Notes: generated by a model from the sequence alone, not told the origin. A stretch of DNA of 6,429 nucleotides from an uncultured Ruminococcus sp. (GCA_902782875.1 CACZPE010000073.1:1-6429), one strand, 5' to 3'; positions 1-5,995 are shown, counted from the first letter of the stretch. Numbers and translations are program-made.

Positions 1-174
1 ACCTGCCACCTGGCCTGCAGAAGTAAGATTAGTAAGTGATATGATACATGCTTCGAGCACGGACAGTCCCGCTCCGACTGCTTTTATCCCGAATCCGAAG
101 GATACTGAGAAATATCCGAGAGCTATGGGGATACCGTGAAGCAGACCTTTTAAGAGATCTTTTCTTCTGCTCAT
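1..174 (-). CDS. azlC: AzlC-family branched-chain amino acid permease subunit, N-terminal fragment
   Basis: Only the first 58 codons are in the window; the frame stays open to base 1 and the rest lies outside. The peptide begins MSRRKDLLKGLLHGIPIALG and continues with a hydrophobic segment containing GYFSVSFGFG, then SLTNLTSAGQ. The Gly/Pro-rich first helix, the GY...FG pattern and the S-AGQ stretch are typical of the N-terminus of AzlC proteins. In that family AzlC, about 230 residues, works with the small membrane protein AzlD as an exporter of branched-chain or related amino acids (BrnFE type). The start codon overlaps the stop of the upstream transporter as ATGA (171-174), so translation is probably coupled. 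The Shine-Dalgarno match is weak (GGGG, about 6 nt before the ATG). Whether azlD follows cannot be seen. The family call is fairly firm; the substrate is inferred. Confidence 0.8.
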   Translation of the reverse strand, partial: MSRRKDLLKGLLHGIPIALGYFSVSFGFGIKAVGAGLSVLEACIISLTNLTSAGQVAG

Positions 175-1550
175 GAAAATACCCCGAATGAGCTGAGAAG
201 CAGCAGAGTGAGCATAACAGGAGCGATAAATTTTATCATGACTATGTAAAGAGTTCTGCGGGACATCTTTTCACCGTTCTTTGTTGCCTCGTCAAGTACA
301 GTCTGAGGCTTTACGATCCAGCCTATGAGCAGACATGTGCCGATAGCGGTGACAGGCATAAGGAGATAGTTGCTTATATAGTCAAAGATATCGAGTATCT
401 GACCCGTACTGCCGTTCGGAAGAGGCATTTCGAAATACAGTACATTGTATCCGAGGCAGATTATTATGCCAAGAACGCCTGCAGCTATGCTTTCTATGAT
501 AGTCGCATTCGATCTTTTCCAGCCCAGGGCATCTATAAGGCTCGATACGACAGTTTCAAGTATTGACATAGCACTTGTCAGCGCCGCAAACAGCACCATG
601 ATGAAGAATACTACGCCGATGACGTTTCCGAAGGCACCCAGCTGCATGAATACCTTAGGCAGTGCCACGAACATAAGGCCGGGGCCCTGAGAGCCCATGC
701 CGTCCCTGCCGAGAAACACATATACTGCGGGGATTATCATAACGCCTGCAAGGAATGCCACCATTGTGTCGAAAAGCTCTATCTGCCTTACGGATTTTAC
801 CAGATCGTGCTCATCTTCAAAGTATGAGCCGTAGGTGACCATAATTCCCATTGCCACGCTGATGCTGTAGAAGAGCTGTCCCATGGCATCGACCGCGGTC
901 ATGAGCACGTTCTTTGCAGTCATCCCGGATATATCGGGAATAACGTATATCTTCAGGCCCTCAAGTCCGGTCCTTTCTCCGCCGCCGCCGAGCGTAACGG
1001 AGAATATCGCTATGCCGACCACCATAACGAGGAGTATGGGCATAAGCACTTTTGAGAGGGCTTCTATTCCCTTGTTGATTCCTCTGTATATTACCAGGGC
1101 AACTGCCGCAAGAAAGACCACGTCAAATATTATCGGTTCTGATGTAGATGTTATGAAGGAGGTGAAGTATCCATCCTCAGCGGCTGCAGCACCCTGTCCC
1201 GTGATGAATACGGTGACGTATTTGAGTACCCATCCGCCTATGAGGCAATAGTAGGGAAGTATCATAAAGGGGACGATGCTTGCGAGTACACCTACCCACT
1301 TGAAGTTATTGTTCAGCCTGCCGTATGCGGTCAGTGCGCTCTGCTTCGTCTTTCTGCCGATAGATATCTCGCTTACGAGCATAGTGAAGCCGAAAGTCAG
1401 GGCAAGCACAAGATATATGACCAGAAACAGTCCGCCGCCGTCCTTTGCCGCAAGATACGGAAAACGCCAGATATTGCCGAGCCCGACTGCACTGCCTGCT
1501 GCTGCAAGCACAAAGCCCACAGAGCTTGAAAATGAATTTCTTTTTTTCAT
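171..1550 (-). CDS. Sodium-coupled amino acid transporter, NSS (SLC6/LeuT-like) family
   Basis: This 459-residue membrane protein matches the length of bacterial NSS transporters such as MhsT and TnaT. TM1 holds the family signature GNIWRFPY (residues 25-32) after a Ser-rich N-terminus. An unwound TM6 is suggested by LFYSISVAMG (226-235). TM8 carries AALTS (322-326), which aligns with the Ala, Thr and Ser that form the Na2 site in LeuT. TM5 shows G161-X9-P171, the GX9P motif tied in MhsT to helix unwinding and release of intracellular sodium. About 11 to 12 membrane helices can be counted. By family it imports an amino acid, often hydrophobic or aromatic, driven by sodium; the substrate cannot be read here. 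GGAGAGG lies 7 nt before the ATG, and the predicted transcription start is only about 27 nt upstream, which fixes this start. It is first in an operon with azlC, overlapping it by 4 nt. Confidence 0.93.
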   Translation of the reverse strand: MKKRNSFSSSVGFVLAAAGSAVGLGNIWRFPYLAAKDGGGLFLVIYLVLALTFGFTMLVSEISIGRKTKQSALTAYGRLNNNFKWVGVLASIVPFMILPYYCLIGGWVLKYVTVFITGQGAAAAEDGYFTSFITSTSEPIIFDVVFLAAVALVIYRGINKGIEALSKVLMPILLVMVVGIAIFSVTLGGGGERTGLEGLKIYVIPDISGMTAKNVLMTAVDAMGQLFYSISVAMGIMVTYGSYFEDEHDLVKSVRQIELFDTMVAFLAGVMIIPAVYVFLGRDGMGSQGPGLMFVALPKVFMQLGAFGNVIGVVFFIMVLFAALTSAMSILETVVSSLIDALGWKRSNATIIESIAAGVLGIIICLGYNVLYFEMPLPNGSTGQILDIFDYISNYLLMPVTAIGTCLLIGWIVKPQTVLDEATKNGEKMSRRTLYIVMIKFIAPVMLTLLLLSSFGVFS

Positions 1551-1583
1551 GCTGATACCTCTCCGGATTATTGATACATCTGT

Positions 1584-1612
1584 ATTATAGCATATCAGTT
1601 CTCTGATTTCAA
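1584..1612 (-). promoter_or_regulatory. Sigma-A type promoter of the NSS-azlC operon
   Basis: On the minus strand TTGAAA (1607-1612) and TATAAT (1584-1589) are separated by 17 bp, and TGC directly before TATAAT makes an extended -10. Transcription should start near 1577, leaving a leader of about 27 nt that contains the ribosome binding site GGAGAGG (1558-1564). The match to consensus is nearly perfect, so a strong basal promoter is expected unless it is repressed. Confidence 0.8.
1594..1607. repeat. Small inverted repeat in the promoter spacer, possible operator
   Basis: ATCAG-ttct-CTGAT is a perfect 5-bp inverted repeat with a 4-nt centre. It fills the spacer between the -35 and -10 boxes of the NSS promoter, a common site for a repressor. 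The arms are short and could be chance, and no regulator gene is adjacent in the window. Confidence 0.3.
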
Positions 1613-1616
1613 CAGA

Positions 1617-1645
1617 ATAATATCTTTATGAAACCTATTTAACAA
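1617..1645 (-). promoter_or_regulatory. Possible second, upstream promoter for the NSS operon
   Basis: TTGTTA (1640-1645) and TATTAT (1617-1622) on the minus strand are spaced by 17 bp, 4/6 and 5/6 matches to consensus. The site lies upstream of the main promoter, after the coaX terminator. The region is AT-rich, so chance similarity is a real possibility. Confidence 0.3.
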
Positions 1646-1665
1646 TATTCGTCATTTTGACCGTA

Positions 1666-1706
1666 AAAAGCAGAAAACCCTGCTCACGCATAAGCGTAAA
1701 CAGGGT
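1666..1706 (-). terminator. Intrinsic terminator of the S component-coaX operon
   Basis: The minus-strand transcript folds into a 13-bp stem (1677-1689 with 1694-1706), with two G-U pairs and the loop TTAT. It is followed by a U-rich run TTTTCTGCTTTTT (about 1665-1677). The hairpin begins 13 nt after the coaX stop codon. No T-run follows on the plus strand, so it works in one direction. It separates this operon from the NSS promoter downstream. Confidence 0.9.
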
Positions 1707-1707
1707 A

Positions 1708-1718
1708 TGTATTGTATC
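1708..1718 (-). repeat. Trailer copy of the leader repeat, inverted
   Basis: The plus strand reads tgtattgtatc here, the exact reverse complement of the 11-nt core gatacaataca that occurs twice in the leader of the same operon (3100-3110 and 3117-3127). It lies between the coaX stop codon and the terminator hairpin. In the mRNA this trailer could pair perfectly over 11 bp with either leader copy. The function is unknown. Confidence 0.5.
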
Positions 1719-1719
1719 G

Positions 1720-2481
1720 TTATTTGTTTTTATTGTAAATAATCATAAGACCTTTCATAAGCAGATCATGATCTGGGATCATATCGTACTTTGACAGTCC
1801 TGCGAGAGTATCGGCGGCAAAGCCTGTGATCACAGTGCACGGTGTTTCTCCAAGCTCTTCGGACATACGTTCTATTATACCGTCAAGGGCAGATGCCGTA
1901 CCGTACATAGCGCCGCTTTTCAGACATTCCACTGTATTGCTGCATATGACCTGTCTTGGCGCTTCAAAGGATATCTGAGGCAGCTGTGAAGCATTCTTTC
2001 TCAGAGCCTCGGTCGCCACCTGTATGCCCGGCATCAGCAGACCGCCTATGTAGCAGCGGTTCCTGTCGACTACACTTACGCTTATTGCCGTACCGCTGTC
2101 TATCACAACAACGGGGCAGGAATACTCCGCTGTAGCTGCGACTGCTTCCGTGACAAGATCGCTTCCGAGCTGTGCAGGATCGTCTATTCTTATGCTGAGA
2201 CCTGTCTTTATCCCCGGGCCTACTGTTCTGACATTGCTTACACCGAGCTTCATAATGCCCTTGCGCACGGTGTCCGTGAGCCTCGGCACTACCGATGACA
2301 CGACTGCTCCTTCGATACTGTCGGGGTCATACCCGTACAGCTCGCATATACTGCGCAGCTTCATCGCATATTCAAATTCGGTGGCACTTTTGTCGGTAGA
2401 GAGCCTTTCGGTGAAGAGTATCCTGTCCGAGAAGCCTCCCACAGCGGTGACGGTGTTGCCGATATCGACAGCTAATATCAT
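1720..2481 (-). CDS. coaX: Type III pantothenate kinase
   Basis: CoaX phosphorylates pantothenate to 4'-phosphopantothenate with ATP, the first committed step of CoA synthesis in the cytoplasm. The 253-residue length is normal for the family. The phosphate-binding motif DIGNT is at residues 6-10. The catalytic aspartate is D108 in GSDL (106-109). The potassium-binding aspartate is probably D128 in IDSGTA, with T131 at the ATP site. The C-terminal lobe carries GGLLMPGI (146-153) and NTVECLKSG (182-190). Two positions are unusual: the substrate-binding GxDR motif has Leu in place of Arg, and Cys-Ser precedes NT where Gly-Arg is usual. The catalytic aspartates remain, so activity is likely, though affinity or specificity may differ. 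AAAGGAG (2487-2493) overlaps the stop of the upstream S component gene and sits 5 nt before the ATG. The gene pair and its own terminator indicate a pantothenate salvage operon. Confidence 0.93.
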   Translation of the reverse strand: MILAVDIGNTVTAVGGFSDRILFTERLSTDKSATEFEYAMKLRSICELYGYDPDSIEGAVVSSVVPRLTDTVRKGIMKLGVSNVRTVGPGIKTGLSIRIDDPAQLGSDLVTEAVAATAEYSCPVVVIDSGTAISVSVVDRNRCYIGGLLMPGIQVATEALRKNASQLPQISFEAPRQVICSNTVECLKSGAMYGTASALDGIIERMSEELGETPCTVITGFAADTLAGLSKYDMIPDHDLLMKGLMIIYNKNK

Positions 2482-2491
2482 ATTTGCTCCT

Positions 2492-3064
2492 TTATGCAGC
2501 CTGAGCTTTCCTGGGTGCCACGATGTTCAGTACTCTTTCAACAACAGAGCTGAGAACGAGGTTTACACCGAGCTCGATCAGGAAGTTGATGCCTGCAAGA
2601 CCTACGATCATGAATGCGACAACGTTGGTATCGCCTGCCCATTCCCTGATGGTGTCCATGAAGAATGCGAAGCAGCCGAGGAAGAATACGCCGGTATTCA
2701 CTACGGGGCATACAACAGCCGCAGCGATTATTGCAGCTATCTGGCTCTTCTTGGATACCGCAGCATAGACAAGACCTGCTGCAAGACCTGCGAGAGCGCC
2801 CTTTGCAAGGCATGTGATGACAGTACCGGGTGCATTTACTGCGAAGAAAGGCGCAGCGTCAAAAAGTGTTACGCATCCGAATACGAAGCCGAGCCATGCG
2901 CCCGATTTCCATCCGTAGACCGCAGCTCCGACAACTATAGGCATCAGAGCGAGTGTGATAGAGAAGGGACCGAATTTTACGTTCGACGAGATTATCTGCA
3001 GCACTACAACTATCGCTGTCAGTATCCCGACCCCTGCTATCGTTTTTGTGTTCATGTTTTTCAT
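2492..3064 (-). CDS. ECF transporter S component, probably for pantothenate (PanT-like)
   Basis: This is a 190-residue, strongly hydrophobic protein with about six membrane segments (roughly 8-26, 36-52, 53-70, 80-102, 108-132 and 150-178). It has the size and pattern of an energy-coupling factor S component. The stretch ITLALMPIVVGAAVYG followed by W-x-G-x-x-L-G-x-V-F-G (residues 36-63) is typical of the family. S components bind a vitamin and share the EcfA/A'/T energising module, whose genes are not in the window. The specificity is inferred from context: coaX follows 10 nt after the stop, with its ribosome binding site overlapping that stop, so pantothenate is the natural substrate. The first of two nearby ATGs (codons 1 and 4) is chosen because a strong AAGGAGGA lies 6 nt before it. 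The C-terminus is short and basic (APRKAQAA). Family confidence is high and substrate confidence moderate. Confidence 0.85.
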   Translation of the reverse strand: MKNMNTKTIAGVGILTAIVVVLQIISSNVKFGPFSITLALMPIVVGAAVYGWKSGAWLGFVFGCVTLFDAAPFFAVNAPGTVITCLAKGALAGLAAGLVYAAVSKKSQIAAIIAAAVVCPVVNTGVFFLGCFAFFMDTIREWAGDTNVVAFMIVGLAGINFLIELGVNLVLSSVVERVLNIVAPRKAQAA

Positions 3065-3070
3065 ATAACA

Positions 3071-3078
3071 TCCTCCTT
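3071..3078 (-). promoter_or_regulatory. Strong ribosome binding site of the S component gene
   Basis: AAGGAGGA on the minus strand lies 6 nt before the ATG at 3064. A second in-frame ATG at 3055 would be 15 nt away, too far, so this site decides the start. Confidence 0.85.
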
Positions 3079-3086
3079 GTTATCAT

Positions 3087-3101
3087 TCCCCGCATAGGGG
3101 A
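3087..3101 (-). other. GC-rich hairpin in the leader of the S component gene
   Basis: The transcript can form TCCCC-TATGC-GGGGA, a 5-bp stem with four G-C pairs and a 5-nt loop. It ends 8 nt before the Shine-Dalgarno sequence and shares bases with the promoter-distal copy of the 13-bp direct repeat. It could affect ribosome access or mRNA stability. It has no T-run after it and is not a terminator, and it matches no riboswitch that I recognise. Confidence 0.4.
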
Positions 3102-3128
3102 TACAATACAACCTCGGATACAATACAA
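3099..3128. repeat. Perfect 13-bp direct repeat in the leader, candidate operator
   Basis: ggatacaatacaa occurs at 3099-3111 and again, without mismatch, at 3116-3128, with a 17-bp period. On the coding strand it reads TTGTATTGTATCC. The copy nearest the promoter covers the expected transcription start (near 3126), and the other lies about 15 to 27 nt into the leader. Tandem sites overlapping the start point suggest a repressor binding region. The 4-nt separation also allows an RNA-level role. Confidence 0.55.
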
Positions 3129-3132
3129 TTAT

Positions 3133-3160
3133 ATTATAGCATGACACATGGAAAATGCAA
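3133..3160 (-). promoter_or_regulatory. Extended -10 promoter of the S component-coaX operon
   Basis: TATAAT (3133-3138) preceded by TGC forms an extended -10, with the same ATGCTATAAT string as the NSS promoter. The best -35 is weak: TTGCAT (3155-3160) with 16-bp spacing. Transcription should begin near 3126, giving a leader of about 62 nt. The rest of this intergenic region (3161-3252) is AT-rich; I see no gene in it. Confidence 0.7.
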
Positions 3161-3252
3161 GTGTTCTGCGGATTTTTAAGCAAATTCTAATCTTTTGACA
3201 ATTTGTGGACTGTAAAGTAGTCGGGAAATGTGGAAAATATCTTATCGGGGAT

Positions 3253-3279
3253 AAAAAAACAGCGGTATATCACCGCTGT
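3253..3279 (-). terminator. Intrinsic terminator of the plsX-rnc-radical SAM operon
   Basis: The transcript forms a perfect 8-bp stem, ACAGCGGT with ACCGCTGT (3272-3279 and 3259-3266), and a 5-nt loop. Seven T residues (3253-3259) follow. The hairpin starts 1 nt beyond the stop codon of the radical SAM gene. It ends the operon cleanly, so no further gene such as smc is cotranscribed from this side. Confidence 0.92.
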
Positions 3280-3280
3280 G

Positions 3281-4285
3281 TCAGTCAATATGAAAGGTTT
3301 GCCCGTTGATCTCCACACAGCCGTCAGGCAGTGTGTCATTCCTTATGAAGGTAACGTCACTGCTGCGGAAATACTCCTTGTTTGAACGCTTGTGACCCAC
3401 AAGTATGCTCATCATCTTCTGAGAAGCCTCTGCCTGTACTGCCCCATCCGAAAGAGCCTTTCCGATCAGCTGTCTGACCAGCTCCGAGCGTACCAGCTCA
3501 CCGAGTGCAGGGTGATAGAAGCCGCCGAGCATGTCCTTTTCAAGCGAACGCTCGGCATGAAGACCGAGGCGTATCACGCGTATGTTCCTTTCCGTGAACA
3601 TACCGAGGAGTACTGCGCACACCCTGATACATTCATCAAAGCTGTAGGGTATGTATTCTCCCTGCCTGTAAAGCCGCCCGAGAAGAGTGTGGTCGATTAT
3701 TACAGTGGGATATATCCTCACGGTATCGGGGGAGAGGGCCGCTATTCTGCGCCCTGTTTCAAGGTCACCCTCAGGAGAGGACTTATACAGCCCCGTCATC
3801 ATCTGCAGACCCAGTTCAAAGCCGTATGAGCGTATAAGTGCTGATGCCTTCACTACATCTTCTGCGGTATGTCCGCGCTTGTTTGCGGTGAGCACCTCAT
3901 CATCCATAGACTGTGCGCCCAGCTCTATCGCCGTGACGCCGAAGTCTCTGAGAAGAGTAAGCACCTCATCATCTATGCAGTCGGGGCGGGTGGAGACTCT
4001 TATGCCTTTGAATCCGTCATGCCCGAGATATTTCTGCGCTGCGGTCAGTACATTTATCATATAATCACGGGGGATAGCAGTAAAACTCCCCCCGAAGAGT
4101 GCTATCTCTGTATTTGCCCGCTCTGCTGAATCCGTTATAGTCTCATGTGCCTCTGCGATGGTGTGTTCCACTTCATCGGGAGAGGGCGCAGCCTTTGTTC
4201 CGCTTATGGTGTTCTGCGCACAGAAGGAGCACGCAAAGGGGCAGCCCAGATGCGGGATGAATATGGATATATTGGCGTGTTTCAT
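3281..4285 (-). CDS. Elp3-like radical SAM protein of unknown substrate
   Basis: This 334-residue protein has the radical SAM cluster motif Cx3Cx2C as C15, C19 and C22 in GCPFACSFC, which binds the 4Fe-4S cluster used to cleave S-adenosylmethionine. Next come FGGSFTAIP (64-72), RVSTRPD (96-102), ELGAQSMDDEVL (121-132), RGH (137-139) and IYPTVI (191-196). All resemble the radical SAM half of the tRNA-modifying enzyme Elp3. Near the end are FYHPALGELV (256-265) and GHKRSNKEYF (297-306). No acetyltransferase domain follows, so this is the short bacterial form often found beside rnc in Clostridia. Its reaction is not established to my knowledge; action on RNA is only suggested by the rnc neighbour and Elp3 similarity. 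The ATG overlaps the rnc stop as ATGA, which supports translational coupling. The Shine-Dalgarno sequence is weak (GGGA, 5 nt before the ATG). Confidence 0.88.
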   Translation of the reverse strand: MKHANISIFIPHLGCPFACSFCAQNTISGTKAAPSPDEVEHTIAEAHETITDSAERANTEIALFGGSFTAIPRDYMINVLTAAQKYLGHDGFKGIRVSTRPDCIDDEVLTLLRDFGVTAIELGAQSMDDEVLTANKRGHTAEDVVKASALIRSYGFELGLQMMTGLYKSSPEGDLETGRRIAALSPDTVRIYPTVIIDHTLLGRLYRQGEYIPYSFDECIRVCAVLLGMFTERNIRVIRLGLHAERSLEKDMLGGFYHPALGELVRSELVRQLIGKALSDGAVQAEASQKMMSILVGHKRSNKEYFRSSDVTFIRNDTLPDGCVEINGQTFHID

Positions 4286-4980
4286 ATCAGTCCCATCAGC
4301 TTGAGAGCTTCCTTTGCAGCCTGCTGCTCAGCCTGCTTCTTGTTGTGTCCCGTGCCCTCGCCGATTATACTGCCGTTGAGCATTACATCAACTATGAAGC
4401 AGCGGTCATGGTCGGGGCCAGTCTCGCTTTTCAGCACATACTCCACGCGCTCTTCGGGATTTTTCTGTATTACCTCCTGAAGCACCGTCTTGTAGTCCTG
4501 CAGGTTCTTTACAGAGTCCTTGTCGAGCTCCTTCGGGATAAACCCGAGTATGTATTCGGAAGCAGCCTCCATGCCGCCGTCAAGGTATATCGCAGCTATT
4601 ACCGCTTCAAACGCGTCGGATACGATGGAGGGGCGGTTCCTGCCGCCGGTGTTCTCCTCGCCGCGTCCGAGAAGTATGTATGAGCCGAGGTCTATCTGCT
4701 GAGCAAATTCAAAAAGTGCCTTCTCGCATACGAGCGATGCTCTTATCTTGGTAAGGTCGCCCTCGGGCAGATGTCTGAAATGCTTGAACAGATGCTGTGA
4801 TATGACTATCGACAGCACGCTGTCGCCTAAGAATTCAAGCCTTTCATTTGAATGTGTCCTTGCCTCGTTTGCGAATGAGGAGTGAGAGAGTGCTTCAAAA
4901 AGCAGCTTCTTCTTTGTGAATGTATAACCGATCTGCTCCTCAAAAGCCGCGAGCCTGTCGGCATAATTCTGTATATCCAT
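4282..4980 (-). CDS. rnc: Ribonuclease III
   Basis: RNase III cleaves double-stranded RNA and processes rRNA precursors and some mRNAs in the cytoplasm. The 232-residue length is normal. The catalytic signature NERLEFLGD covers residues 45-53, with acidic residues E46, E49 and D53. The second metal-binding pair is D122 and E125 in SDAFEAVIAA. A C-terminal double-stranded RNA-binding domain (about 160-229) ends with GHNKKQAEQQAAKEAL, the expected basic helix. All key residues are present, so the enzyme should be active. The start lies 1 nt after the plsX stop (TGATATG), and AAGGA inside the plsX end sits 8 nt before the ATG. The tight spacing means it is cotranscribed with plsX. In many Firmicutes acpP lies between these genes; here it does not. 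Confidence 0.97.
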   Translation of the reverse strand: MDIQNYADRLAAFEEQIGYTFTKKKLLFEALSHSSFANEARTHSNERLEFLGDSVLSIVISQHLFKHFRHLPEGDLTKIRASLVCEKALFEFAQQIDLGSYILLGRGEENTGGRNRPSIVSDAFEAVIAAIYLDGGMEAASEYILGFIPKELDKDSVKNLQDYKTVLQEVIQKNPEERVEYVLKSETGPDHDRCFIVDVMLNGSIIGEGTGHNKKQAEQQAAKEALKLMGLI

Positions 4981-4981
4981 A

Positions 4982-5983
4982 TCACTGGTCCTTTTTTATT
5001 TTTTTTATAGAACGTGAGATCTCGCCTACAACATCACCGTCAACGCATTTCTTTGCCTGACGGATCGCGTTGAAGAATGCCTTGCCGTTTGAGCTGCCGT
5101 GAGCCTTTATGACAGGTCTTGCCACACCCATCATAACACCGCCGCCTACCTCTGTGTAGTCGAGCTTTTTCTTGAATGCCTTTACCTTCTTAAGTATCAG
5201 CAGGGCAGCAAGCTTGCCTGTAATACCGTCTGTGAGCATTCCCTTGAGTTCTCCCGCAAGGAACGAACCCATGCCTTCATACAGCTTGAGTGCAATATTG
5301 CCCGTAAATCCGTCTGTTACGGCTACCTGACATACGCCTGTGGGCATGTCTCTTGCCTCTAAGTTGCCATAGAAATCCACAGGAGCAGATGAAAGCAGCT
5401 TGTATGCCTCCTTGTCGAGATCACGGCCCTTCGTGTCCTCGGCACCTACGTTGATAAGGCCTACCTTGGGTGATCGCACGCCCATTACCTTTTCCATATA
5501 TACGCTGCCCATGATGCCGAACTGCATCAGCATCTCGGGGCGGCAGTCAACGTTTGCACCGCCGTCAAGGAGTATCATATGGCCCTTTGCCGTCGGAAGT
5601 ATGGGAGCAAGTGCAGGGCGCTTTATGCCCTTTATTCTCTTTGCTATCATCGTAGCGCCGACTACAAGAGCGCCTGTGCTGCCCGCACTGACAAAAGCAT
5701 CGCCTGTGCCGTCGGCAAGAGTCTTAAGGCCTATCGCCATAGAGCAGTCATTTCTGCTTTTGAGTATCTCTGTCGGCTCTTCGTGTATATCTATCACGCT
5801 TTCGGTGTGCATGATATCTATGCCGTCAAGGGATATGCCGTTCTCCTCGGCGCATTTCTTTATCTTATTCTCATCACCTGTGAGAGTTATGTGTACGCCG
5901 AGCTCCGCCACTGCCCTCTGCGCGCCCTCGAGCACCGCAAGGGGAGCGTTGTCTCCGCCGAATGCATCAACTACTATATTCAT
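4982..5983 (-). CDS. plsX: Phosphate acyltransferase PlsX
   Basis: PlsX converts acyl-ACP and phosphate to acyl-phosphate, the donor used by PlsY to acylate glycerol-3-phosphate, so it opens phospholipid synthesis as a peripheral membrane enzyme. The 333 residues match the family. The N-terminal DAFGGDNAP (6-14) is a slight variant of the common DAMGGDxAP. VSAGSTGA (98-105), LLDGGAN (138-144), NVGAEDTKG (178-186), VTDGFTGNIALK (222-233) and HGSSNGKAF (295-303) follow in the usual order. The C-terminus is Lys-rich (SIKKIKKDQ), which may help membrane contact; that is inference. AGAGGT (5989-5994) lies 5 nt before the ATG, and the gap to the upstream YwqG-like gene is 12 nt, so it is an internal operon gene. 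No fapR, acpP or fab gene is visible next to it. Confidence 0.97.
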   Translation of the reverse strand: MNIVVDAFGGDNAPLAVLEGAQRAVAELGVHITLTGDENKIKKCAEENGISLDGIDIMHTESVIDIHEEPTEILKSRNDCSMAIGLKTLADGTGDAFVSAGSTGALVVGATMIAKRIKGIKRPALAPILPTAKGHMILLDGGANVDCRPEMLMQFGIMGSVYMEKVMGVRSPKVGLINVGAEDTKGRDLDKEAYKLLSSAPVDFYGNLEARDMPTGVCQVAVTDGFTGNIALKLYEGMGSFLAGELKGMLTDGITGKLAALLILKKVKAFKKKLDYTEVGGGVMMGVARPVIKAHGSSNGKAFFNAIRQAKKCVDGDVVGEISRSIKKIKKDQ

Positions 5984-5995
5984 AAGTTACCTCTA

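Noticed and set aside
3053..3055. Second ATG (codon 4) as the start of the S component
   Set aside because: It would lie 15 nt from the only good Shine-Dalgarno sequence, while the first ATG lies at the normal 6 nt.
2150..3097. 315-codon plus-strand open frame opposite coaX and the S component gene
   Set aside because: It is antisense to two well-supported genes, spans their junction, has an improbable Cys-rich composition and resembles no protein family that I recognise.
3064..3128. Riboswitch in the leader of the S component gene
   Set aside because: The leader is only about 62 nt and shows one small hairpin and a direct repeat; nothing resembles a known vitamin riboswitch.
3195..3223. 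Perfect TTGACA on the plus strand in the intergenic region, possible divergent promoter
   Set aside because: The sequence 17 bp downstream is TAGTCG, a poor -10 box, and no plus-strand gene follows.
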